64,000 bases of DNA from Icerya purchasi (taxonomy: Eukaryota; Arthropoda; Insecta; Hemiptera; Monophlebidae). Positions 1 to 10,300 of the stretch are shown piece after piece. The stretch spans positions 593,365,643 through 593,429,642 of the forward strand of contig CM077115.1 in the NCBI GenBank assembly GCA_039619475.1, read 5' to 3'. Every line of letters starts with the position of its first letter. Position 1 is the stretch's first letter. The notes below the pieces were generated by a model. That model worked only from the letters and a program-made list of their open reading frames with translations. It was not told where the DNA came from and ran no database searches. A program made the translations under genes and the position numbers.

Positions 1-561
1 TCATTGTCATTTGTTAAATTATTTACATTTATAATATAGGGCGATTTAGCGAAAAAAAATACTTATTATAAATATATGAAAAACATTAATGTAAAACAAA
101 AATAATTTATTTTAAATATTGCATGTTGTAATAATTTTGTTAAATCATAATAATAAAGCAATATAAAATACTGATAGTAACTCAAGTGTCATATATTACA
201 ACTTCCCGTAGGGAGTTAATATTAGCATGTTAAGCAGTTGATGGAAGTTATGTTTAATGCAGGTTATGCACTAATGAGCCAGAATATTTGCGAAGGATGC
301 ATTCCACAATTTCTTCGCGAATGTTGTACGGAATGGAGTACTTACTTGCCGACGCCTAAAATATTACAAATGAAAAAGTTTGTGAACTGTTTGTCTTCAC
401 TTTTCTTATGCGGCTAATAATATTATAATGTAATTAATTAAATATTAATTAGAAAATGTTTCACTTACACCCTCTGGCTTTGTAGAAGAAAACTTTATTT
501 AATGAGCTATCGATATAAATAATCACTGAAAAATATTTTATTTAGTGGTTATACAATGAAG
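1..561. other. AT-rich non-coding stretch
   Basis: I see no coding sequence, RNA gene or clear repeat boundary here. Confidence 0.5.
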
Positions 562-1209
562 TAGGGGCGGATCTAGAAGGACATGGGGAGGGGGGGGGGA
601 TTATATAATCACGTAACATCTTCTACGGTAGGTGGTAGGTTTCAGAAATACCTACCCCTTGTTTCATGAAAAAAATCAAATAGTGACCTTTACCGAAATT
701 TAAAAATGTTTTAAAAATACATAATTATTATAATTTTTAATTTAACTTTTGACTTATATTTAGGGTTGAAAAATAAAACGAAATTACAAAATTCTAGCTA
801 AAATGGTAGTTTAGAAATAGTAAGAAAGATAGTATTTTTATTAGGGTTTACTTCTTTTTTATTTTTGTTAGTAATCTGATCCGAATTCTTTGTTCGTGAG
901 CAAGTAAAATAAATATACATACTTCTCATTGAACTATTTTCATTTATATTACAAAATAAAAATTAAAAATAAATAAAAATGACAAAAGATCGACGACAGT
1001 TGTGTTTAAAGTAGAATAAAAAAAAAATAACATTAATAGTTTTACTAGAAAATAGTATTAAATATTAGTTATAATTAAATCCATATGTTGTAACATTTAT
1101 ACAAAACTTTTATAGTGTAAATTAAGTTTCTCTGTTATAGCAAATTTTTTCATAGAGGCTTTGGTTCTCTTGGGGGGGAATGTCTCCCCCCCGCGCGGAT
1201 CCGCCACTG
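562..1209. mobile_element. hAT-like non-autonomous element
   Basis: The left end reads TAGGGGCGGATC and the right end GGATCCGCCACTG, which form an imperfect terminal inverted repeat, each followed inward by a G- or C-run. The interior is AT-rich and has no transposase. The end pattern CAGTGGCGGATC is typical of short hAT derivatives. The 8-bp flanks (CAATGAAG and TTTATATG) do not match, so one boundary may be wrong or the copy may be old. Confidence 0.55.
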
Positions 1210-1513
1210 TTTATATGTGTATGAAATTTTACACGTTATAATTACCATCCATTTGAACTGTCGTGTAATTTTCAGTTTTCCCAAATAAATACGTAAACAT
1301 TTAGAGGATTTCAAAAAAAAAAAAAAAAATCATACATCAAATAAGAGATCTTTATGTAACATTATAATTTAGAGAATTTATTTGCCTAAAAGTATCTATT
1401 TTATTTTTCCTTACCATGAGCCGTGTATAACTGCATAGGTCATTACGGCATACGGCAACTACCAAAGTTTAAATGACTAGAGCGATTTGGTTTGTTTTAA
1501 TATATGCCAAGTT

Positions 1514-3060
1514 TTAGGCGATCATTGCAGGATCATGGGCGTCGCTAGCGGGGGGCAGGAAGGGGCAGCTGCCCCCCCTGGAGCCTTGAAACTTTTTAAT
1601 CAACTGGCATTGATGAGTATTCATAGGCGCGTAATCACGGACAATTTGGAAAACTTATGTTTTAATTAAGATTTTATTCTTGTTTAATAAAATATTAAGC
1701 TTTTACAACTTATAAATTTTATTTTTCCTATAACTCATATCCTCTTTCTATCATCTTATCCCCCCCCCTGGCGGCTGGCAACTCATCTTGCCCCTCCCTG
1801 GCTCATTGGCTGGCGACGCCCTTGTGCAGGATCATTGGCGAAGATCTTTCGTAAAGAAAAATTTAGGTTATATGATGAGCGGGATGTTGCGAATTTAGTA
1901 CACGTGGAAAGGATATGATGTACTGAGGGATAAAACGGTCGGGAACAGAAAGGGCAGGTTGTGGGAGGCGAAGTCCTGTGGAACACGTAGTCGCGAGATA
2001 AAGATATGTGCCCAATTCTTAAACGATTAATTATTATAAAGTCGCGCCGGGATATATTCTCCGGTAGCCACCAAGGCTCCGTTGATGGTTTTATTGAGCT
2101 TGAAAAGGTGTTTTGGGAGGCCCAGTGTGACCTCCATTCCTGCTTAGACTTATGTTGGAGTAGTCTCTTTATCGATGTTGGTTGGGCGGCATCTGGGCTC
2201 ACCGGACCGTAAGTTGCTGCCCGTGCATCCACGTCCACCCTCTCATTGCCAGGCACCCCAGCATAACCAGGAACCCATAAGCATGACACCTTGCAATTTT
2301 CTTTCATGAGCTCAACTATGATCTGTTGGATTTGGCAAACCAGTGGGTCTTTTGGTTGCGAGCTGGGTATAGAATAGAGAGATGCTATTGAATCTGTAAT
2401 TATGAGGACTTTCTGTGGGCGGGGATTATCTAGGTAGATATGCTGTAAACAATACAAGATACCGTATAACTCAGCGTCGAGTATTGTGCACCAATCACCT
2501 AGTCGAAATGATTGGATCGAGCCAAACGCTTCGAAAGAACACGCTGCTGCCGCTTGGAGTGATGCTGTATCCGCCTTTGCACCATCAGTATAGACTGGCA
2601 TATAGTCAATATACCTATCGATAGTTTGTGTTGTTTTTTCGAGTGTATCTTGTAAGCTGTTTGTTTGAGCATAGTTAAGCAGGGATTTATTTATGTCCAC
2701 TTCTAGGTGATCCCATGGTGCTAAAAGATCAGCTGGGTGCATTATGGAGAATTTTATATTACTTTGGTGTAAGAAAGCGAGGATTCCTGGTAATGGATCT
2801 TTTGGGAAACACAAAGGAGGAGAATGGTTGGAAGGATAGTGAGACTGGTTGCATATATGATAAGTAAGGGCATCAAGTTGCGAATAGTAACTTCTGTAGA
2901 AGAAAAGAGGTGGGACACCAAGAATTGTTCTGAGGGCAGTATGATGGATGGGATCTAGAGAATTTAGGACGGTTTGTTTGGCAGATGCGTACACCTGGCA
3001 CCCATAGTTGATTCGGGATAGGATTAAAGCTTTCTATATACTAAGAAGTAATTTCGAACG
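1514..3060 (-). pseudogene. Non-LTR retrotransposon ORF2 3' part (RNase H and C-terminal zinc motif)
   Basis: The open frame at 1783-2994 carries the end of a reverse transcriptase region (LDPIHH...LRTILG), then an RNase H domain with YTDGAK, AELYGI, ITDS and GNERVDVDA as the acidic motifs. A cysteine/histidine cluster (CPFCSRPF...HHIL..C) follows near the C-terminus. The usual histidine before GNE is a tyrosine (PGYAGVPGNE), so the enzyme may be impaired. Homology continues upstream to about 3060 but with a stop. The last residues of the open frame come from a hAT-type insertion (1534-1824). Before that insertion the frame would have ended at the TAA at 1514-1516. This is a 5'-truncated copy of the I/R1/Jockey group; the clade is inferred from the RNase H alone. 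Confidence 0.85.
1534..1824. mobile_element. Short hAT-type element with 8-bp TSD
   Basis: A 291-bp insertion begins CATGGGCGTCGCTAG and ends CTGGCGACGCCCTTG, an imperfect terminal inverted repeat with G- and C-runs just inside. It is flanked by perfect 8-bp direct repeats TGCAGGAT (1526-1533 and 1825-1832), as expected for hAT transposition. It has no coding capacity, so it must have been moved in trans. It interrupts the 3' end of the retrotransposon frame around it. Confidence 0.85.
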
Positions 3061-3269
3061 GATATTGTAATTTTTATTGGATAAGTATTTTAAGATAGTC
3101 ATGGACTTCAAACATCCTGTTCTCAAAAAGTATCTATTGAAGAACAGTTTTCAACCTCTTTTTATCGTTTAATGTTCGAATGTTTAAAAAAAGTTTTTTA
3201 TCATTTTTGATATATAGAGATAATCGACAGATAGAATTTCAATTATCTGGTGTAAATGTTTCGACTGTA

Positions 3270-3900
3270 GCGTGATCATTAATTTTTTAAGAAGCGGTTT
3301 TTTGACTTTTACTCTTTTTTTCATCTATCTGCTGTGTAGTTTACAGGACAATTTTCAGCTTCATAGACCTAGTCATTTCAGCGGTATGCTAATAATTGTA
3401 GGCTACTCAAATATTTTCAGATTTTCTTTTTATATCTCGAATTGTGGCCGTTCTTTTTAATTGTTTGACGTATCGTTTGTGGGTGAACTTCAATATTTAA
3501 AAACCTTTTTCCAGTAGTTTCGTAGATAATTTAGGCGCATTAATTGCTGGATTTTTCTTTACCCGCCACTCGTTATGAACCGCTGATCATGTGTTGACAG
3601 TTTTTGTTTCTGTGGAATCTAGTTTATCCGATCTTCTTTTTTAAAACGTTTAATGGTGTCGCAGACAGTGTGCTATTTCTCATAATTAATAACATTGAAA
3701 TTTTATGAACAGAAAATCCTTCACTATAATTACGAATCCCCAATTGTCGTTGCTCAAAAGACCAGTTATTGCCTTTATAAGGCATTTTTTTCGATAATTT
3801 TTAAACCGAACGTAACACGAGTGTAAAATGTCAAATGTCTTCATTAAATAGGTTGCCTTTGGTATGAAATGACTCACCCTTGGTGAAAGCGCATCGTTGT
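3270..3900 (-). pseudogene. Tc1-like transposase relic, N-terminal part
   Basis: On the minus strand, conceptual translation across stops gives TIRQTIKKNGHNSRYKKK at about 3420-3480, which resembles the second helix-turn-helix and linker of Tc1-family transposases. Upstream pieces (FEQRQLGIRNYSEGFSVHKI) resemble the first helix-turn-helix. Several stops interrupt it and no catalytic DDE region was identified. The assignment rests on this short resemblance. Confidence 0.5.
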
Positions 3901-4597
3901 CTCATGGAAAAACCCAATTAGTGCTCGACGTACGTACGCGTCCGAATATTTTTGTTGCCGCTTGAAAGCGTATTACGTTATTCAGTTTTTTTGGTCGTTT
4001 TATCGATGGTTTTTTTTTTCTTAATGCATTTATTACACCTAATGCTCTATTCTAACATATCCTTACATTTTTTCTTTTTCAAAAAGTTTGCATAAATACA
4101 ACTTTTTAATCAAAAAATTAAAAAATTATTTTCGTTGTTTACTATATATATATATACATTTTTTTTTTTAGAGAAAAATTTTCACTTCAATACTAATAAG
4201 GAACGTTTGGTTTTTATGTAACTTAATCTATCCATGGTTTTCGTTTTCAACTTTTAAACCAAGTAAGAACAAACGTATTGATTATAAAATCTTTTTCACT
4301 AGTTTCAGCAAAATTTAAACACGATCATTTCAACGAGAATAATATTCACTACAGTGTGCTGTATACATTTACATTTTTGTATGGGATGAATAAAACAACT
4401 TAGTTCATCTATTACTATTACACACGCCTTGTACGTTTAAACAATTGTTTACATTACTCCCTTATTCGTCAGTAATTACCGGTTTTAGCATAATATGAAT
4501 AACTGGATATTTTTACGTTTTTAATATACTTCTAATCCGAAAGAAAGGAACTGGCCCCCTACTCTCATTAGAGCCGTTAGGCTTAGTACGTTGTGTC
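3901..4597. other. AT-rich non-coding stretch
   Basis: Nothing recognised, apart from a short (TA)n run near 4145. Confidence 0.4.
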
Positions 4598-5279
4598 ACT
4601 GTATATAATGAATTAAATTTCGTATACAATGCGTAAGTTGCAGTTTAGACAGTTGTTCTTAATGTTGTAATAATGTAAATTATAAACGATACACGATAGT
4701 AAACATAAATTCATATATTACTTAATAACGTATGTTGTTACATTGATTGCCTTATTTTATCGTAACTATTTAAAGATAAATAGAGAAACCTGGTGCTTTG
4801 AAAAAAAGCAGATTTCAAAGTCTCGGTGAATTCTGAAAAAGAAAAAGGCTGATCCCAGCTAATGAACCTATATTTAGTAATGTTAATACATTCATACCAC
4901 CATGTGTAATTGGTTGAGAAACAAATCAGTCCCCCTAAAACCCCCGTACTATTAAAAAAATTCGAACTTTTACAAATATGGTTTTAGAAACTTTTAAAGG
5001 GAAGCGATTAACAAGACGGCATTGCCTCGAACATTGAAAGACGTCAAATGCAAATTTTTCCCTGATTTGAAATCTGAATTTCACAAAAAAACTTTAATAA
5101 TAAATTTGGTTACACCGATTAATTTCTCCTTCAGACATCTAAAACGAATTTAAAAAGACAAGAATCAACGTTTTTCCTTAGATTAAACCATTTCAAATTT
5201 ACACAGTAAAATCTTTAAAAGAAAAAAATTAATTTTAGAGCGGTAGAAGTAAACAGAAATAAAATTTTTTTCCCGTTCC

Positions 5280-5280
<1 letters not shown>

Positions 5281-5320
<40 letters not shown>
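5281..5320 (+). repeat. Poly(A) run of 40
   Basis: There are forty consecutive A residues. The corresponding place in copy B (near 51001) reads CCGAAAAGACTAC, so the homopolymer expanded, or was inserted, after the duplication. Confidence 0.9.
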
Positions 5321-5322
<2 letters not shown>

Positions 5323-6239
5323 ACCGGAGAAAATGACTATAACTTAATGCTATAAAATAAAAAGTCTGATGAATTATTTTCCGAAGATAGCTTTAGTACA
5401 GAGTGTAAGAGATATTTTCCGAGATAGATAAAAATTGGAGCTAAGGTTTTTCTTGAAAGATAAAGCAAAAAGAGAACAAATATAATTTCACAGCTTGAAG
5501 AAAAATTTCCCAAAGCGCAATTAGTTTTTGTGCACAATGATAAAGCTGTATTTATGTCAGAAATTTTCCGGAAAAAGAAAAAAATATAGGAAAAAACACG
5601 AGACAAGCGCAGGTAAGAATGATAGTCAATTACATTTAAAATTAAAATATCAACTTTCACAATACAATGTCGTCTCTTTTTCATTAGCTAAAAATGAAAA
5701 TCTAATTTGGTACAAAATTTTTAATAATTTCATCGCATTATTTTTAAATGGAACCATCGTAGCATAAGAGTCTTTAACTAAATAAATTTCCCTAAATTCG
5801 CTAAGACCAACACCGTGTTGTGCCATAAAATGCCATGAAGGTTATTAAAGTGTAAAAACAAAACGGTTCTGTGTAATCTTTGTGATTGCTATAAAAACGA
5901 TCGAGTTACCGATTTTAGCTGCATCGCTGACTGTTAAGTGCACTTACAGATTACTCGTTTTCATGTGTATAAAGCTACGCGGAAATTTTACAGTGCATAA
6001 TTTTTGTAAGTACACAGAAACTTGCTAATGTTATTGCTCAAGTAAATAACGTTCCATTGTATAACAATTTTTAAATCTTTACACATTTTTTTTTTTTTTT
6101 TTTGAAGGAGGGAGAGGACGCCTTTAAAAGCAGAAGTACATCGGTGAAATTGTGTAAGACGAAATTAATTCAGTAACACGTTTATCGCGAGTATAAACGC
6201 CTAATGTTTCATCGCTGTCGTTGAAAAATGGCCGATCGG

Positions 6240-6600
6240 TGTGATATCGCATGCCATCAAATACAACAGGTATGTACTTCGTGGTGCTAAAATTAATGAA
6301 AATAGAGTGGGTATTAATGGTAACAATAAAACGACGGAAGACAAATTTATTCGGACACCTCATGAAAGGTGAAAAATAACAACTATTACGGACAAAAAGG
6401 CGGGAAGAAGAAAGACCTCTTGGTTGGAAAACATCAAAAAATAGATCGGGATGAAGAGAGCAGAGGGTTTATTATTCGGAATAGCAATGGACCGGGACTT
6501 GATTCATCAGATATAGTTCAAACCATGCAGGGTGATTAAGCGATACCCGAATAATCGGCCGGCACGAGAAGATGTATTTTGTCTTGCGTGGTATTGATCT
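6240..6600 (+). pseudogene. RTE-like retrotransposon C-terminal tail (copy A)
   Basis: The plus-strand translation gives TIKRRKTNLFGHLMKG, followed across stops and shifts by a QTMQGD motif and then GREDVFCLAWY-type residues. This resembles the conserved C-terminal end of RTE-type endonuclease-reverse transcriptases (RRK..GH..R...). No RT domain remains. The same tail is in copy B at 57245-57560, so the insertion predates the duplication. Confidence 0.6.
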
Positions 6601-7071
6601 GCGCGTGTCTTAAGGTGAAATAATGACTTTATAACAGAATGTATTTCGTCAGTTTCCATGCCTGAATTTAAAACATTGAGTAGAGAGATCTGGTCATAAT
6701 TCAGGACGTATTTTAGATTTTACGGGGTTCTTCAAACCGTTACAAATTGTGTTTTATTATTTATCTAAGATAAAAGCCGAATTTTCTACATGTTTTAAAT
6801 GCAAATCAATAGATACGTTCAACTGTTTTCCTGAACTGTACACTTCTATTCAGTTTTCAGCAACGTGTATAACTAACGTACCACCCGTAATTTAAAAGAC
6901 CAAAACTTCCAGGGAATCAAATTTTAGTAACTCGTGTTTTTATTAACGATATCATTTTCAAAGTTTAATTTCTAAATAAAACTTTCACGTTAAAGCGGAA
7001 AATGCTCGCTTTAATTATAAAACCGGAATAATAACTTAAATGGGATACTAATTGAGTTTAAATTATCTATC

Positions 7072-7347
7072 TCAGGAACTCGGCATCGATTCTTGATTGC
7101 TCGAAATTGTTAAAAATTCACTGATGATTACGGAAACTTTTTGCGGATTTGTGAGATGTGTATGATGATCCGCTTCAACTACAACCAACTGAAAGTGCGG
7201 CGAATTTTTTTCGATTTCATTAAATACATGTTTATACGTGTCTATATGCGCATATCCTGGCGAGCAAGCAATATGTAAATAGCGGCACTTTATTTTTTTG
7301 CTCAATTCTTCCAATGAACTAGGAGACGGAGGTCCTCCAAGTTGTGA
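7072..7347 (-). CDS. SERHL exon 6 (terminal, catalytic His320)
   Basis: A 276-nt exon with acceptor TGTTTTTAG and stop TGA at 7072. It encodes residues 260-350: a PPSPSSLEEL linker, strand KCRYLHIACSPGYA, and VVVEADHHTHLTNP with the presumed catalytic histidine 320. A candidate AATAAA lies on the minus strand at 6944-6939. A diverged duplicate of this exon is at 58057-58332. Confidence 0.93.
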   Translation of the reverse strand, partial: SQLGGPPSPSSLEELSKKIKCRYLHIACSPGYAHIDTYKHVFNEIEKNSPHFQLVVVEADHHTHLTNPQKVSVIISEFLTISSNQESMPSS

Positions 7348-10300
7348 CTAAAAACAGAACAGTTCATTAGATCAGCATAATCTTTAATTATAATTTTATA
7401 ACAAATAAAAATATTAAGGAGCCGTCACTGATGTGTATTTATTAATAAGTATGATAAATATAACTCATTACGCTATCCTAAAATTGTAATAAAATTACAA
7501 ATTCGATACTTTTGATTCGCTATTATAATTCTTTAGTAAAGAAAAAATGCAAAAAAAAAACCTGGACATTTTATTCAGAGTTTACAAGGATACTTTAATG
7601 TAAAATTCCTACGTTCCATCCGATAATACCAAGATTGATTACATAGATTATAAAAAACATCACAATGTTTACTGTCACAAGGGTACCGAAAATAAATAAA
7701 TAAACAATAAAAAAAAAAAAACACGAAAAAAACTATATTTTTAAGAACAATAATATTCTACAAAAACAACGCGCAATTTAAAACCGTGTATGTACTTGTT
7801 CCACATAATAAGTAATTATTCACATTTCCAATAAAACTAATCGATTAACTGTCATCAATGAGGCTATAGTTTCAAAATGTTCTACATTTAGTTTATCTCT
7901 TATTGTGTTTTATTATGCTGATTTAAGTTGGTATTATATTAAAAAAAAAATCGATTAACAATAATCGATTATATTTTAAAACTACTAAGGTTCGCTTCGC
8001 TCACCAATTGCCACGGAGTCTCATGCATTCCCTTGGATTGTACCTCGCAGCATTGTTAATTAGGTTACCGAAATATTAATTATGTTTATACTCCCGTATA
8101 AAATTATTTTCAAAAACATGACTGGAGTGAAAATGTTATAATAGCACTTGTTAAAAAAATATTTAATTAAGAACGGCTTCTTTTAGATATACGTCATCGC
8201 ACTATTAATGGAATCGGATGATGATTTTTTCACCACAACTAGAACGATAAAATGGATGACCTCTGATACTGTTCGTATATTAATATCTTTGTAAATTATT
8301 TCTAAAAAGGAAATAAATTTATGAAACGAGAACGTCTTTATAGGAGCATCGATTTTAAATTGAATTACCGTGTCTCATCAAATACATTAGTTCCAGAATT
8401 TTCTAAAAAAAGTCGCACGATTAGAAACGACTAACAAAAAACAATCCATTATCGTGCTACAAATAACGCTCAAAATAATCCACAGATTGCGATAATTCCT
8501 TCTCGCATTTTATTTTTGGCACTTTCGACCATTAAACAACGGGGCCACCAATTAATATCGGTTTTTAACTACATGTATATTAGCAGAGACGTGTTGAAGT
8601 TTTCCCGTTCTGTATTTATCACACTGATGCGGACATATTGATGCATAGAAAAATTTGCTGCTGCACACTTCTTACAATATACCGCCTTGATCGAAAAGTT
8701 TCAGGAACGACCACCGTGTGAGGCTTTGTCACCCGATTTGAAATTTTGTTTGTGTCACAGCTTGGCATTTGTAAAAGTTACACCGTATTTAGCACATCTG
8801 TTTTTGCGAATGTTTTGCCCTTTTTTACAATTTTAAAAATGGGATCAACTTTGCATTAAACTTTGTGTTTAAAACGGATTCAGCGAAGCGAAGACCTTGG
8901 AAAGGTTAGAGAAGTGTTTCGGCAACGATATTCTATCAAAAATAAGAAAACGTTTATGTGTGGCACGAACGCTTCAGAAATGGTTGCGAGCTCACCGAGG
9001 ATGACGAACGCAGTGGCAGCCCGTCGTCATCAAAAACCGAGGAAAACATTGATGAAATTAAAGAAATGTTGGCCGGAAACCGCAATTTGAGCATCAGAGA
9101 GCTGGCAAAGGACTTGTAAGCATCGCTTATGGATCCGTCTAAAAAGGAGAGGTCACGATCTGCGGGTCACCGATTTTGATGAAATTTTGACAGATCGATA
9201 GAAGACCATGAGTATATGAAAACTGTGTAAAATACTATTAGAATGTAACTTTTTGATTTACACGAGAATTTTTTTTTTTAAAAAGCCGCGTGGCAGGCAA
9301 ATAAAATAAAAAAAATAAATAAATACAATAAATATTTTCAATTTTTTATTATTTACATTTCTTAATGAATAACATGCCTATAAAATATGTTTATAGAAAT
9401 GTAAATAATAAAAAATTTAAAATATTTATTGTGTTTATTTATTTTTTATTTTATTTACCTGACTTTCGCCTTATTGTATTTATATAGTTATGTATAAAGA
9501 ATTAAAATAATCAAATAATAAGAACTAATAATTAAAAATACAAGATCAAAAATTTTAGGTGATATCAGGGGATTCGAAACCGCACCCTTTTTAAAGTTCT
9601 GTAAGTAGACATCATTTTTACCACTACACCACGAAACAAGTTTATTATACTTTGTGATTTTATACGATATAAATATAATAAAGAATGTGTTATAATTTTT
9701 ATTAAATTAAAAATTGATTTTTATAAAATTATTTTATTGTTTCTAATAATTTTTTTGTTTAATATACTTCATTTTAGAATAAGCAGTCTTCCGAACCATT
9801 TGCACAAGGTGAAATAAACATTATCTGGAATTTTTTGCATATTTTTGTTTAAGCAGCTATATATGTATTATCCATTAAATGCGGCTGCTAAAAATTTAAA
9901 AATCCAAAGGTTGCATTTTGTAATATTTTATATAATTCATATACTCACGGTCTTCTAACGATCTGCAAAATTTCATCAAAATCGGTGACCCGCAGATCGC
10001 GACCTTTCCTTGTAAGACATTTTCGTTAATGATTAGAGCTTGAGACGTGTCGCTGAAAATGCCGAAAGACTTAAATTCCATGCAACAAAGGGACCGTTTA
10101 ACGCCGCGAAAGACATGATTTTCCAGTTTAAATAAGACCCAACATTCGGAGACGAGGCGTGGATGTATAAGTATGCAACGCGATTGAGACATCGTGCGAG
10201 TGAATGGCGTACACTGAATAAGCCAGAACTGAAAAAAACCGCGTCATTTTCAGTCGAAAAAAAGAAAATGAAGAACTGAACAAATACCATTCAACGGGAT

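Larger units (their letters stand above)
4598..7975. repeat. Segmental duplication, copy A (partner 50342-58910)
   Basis: From TGTATATAATGAATTAAATT to the AATCGATTA-rich stretch near 7970, this block matches 50342-51381 joined to 56665-58910 in the same orientation, with scattered substitutions and small indels. It contains the last SERHL exon, its 3' flank, and an RTE-like retroelement tail present in both copies. Copy B carries a 5.3-kb insertion at a point corresponding to about 5682 here. The right edge falls inside SERHL intron 5. Confidence 0.85.

Noticed and set aside
5337..5767. ORFs of 79-115 codons shared with 51080-51446
   Set aside because: Conservation is explained by the segmental duplication. 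The frames are low-complexity, differ by shifts between copies, and overlap on opposite strands.
9555..9645. Functional tRNA gene
   Set aside because: The A- and B-box-like motifs are present, but the stems do not pair properly and it lies inside layered transposons.
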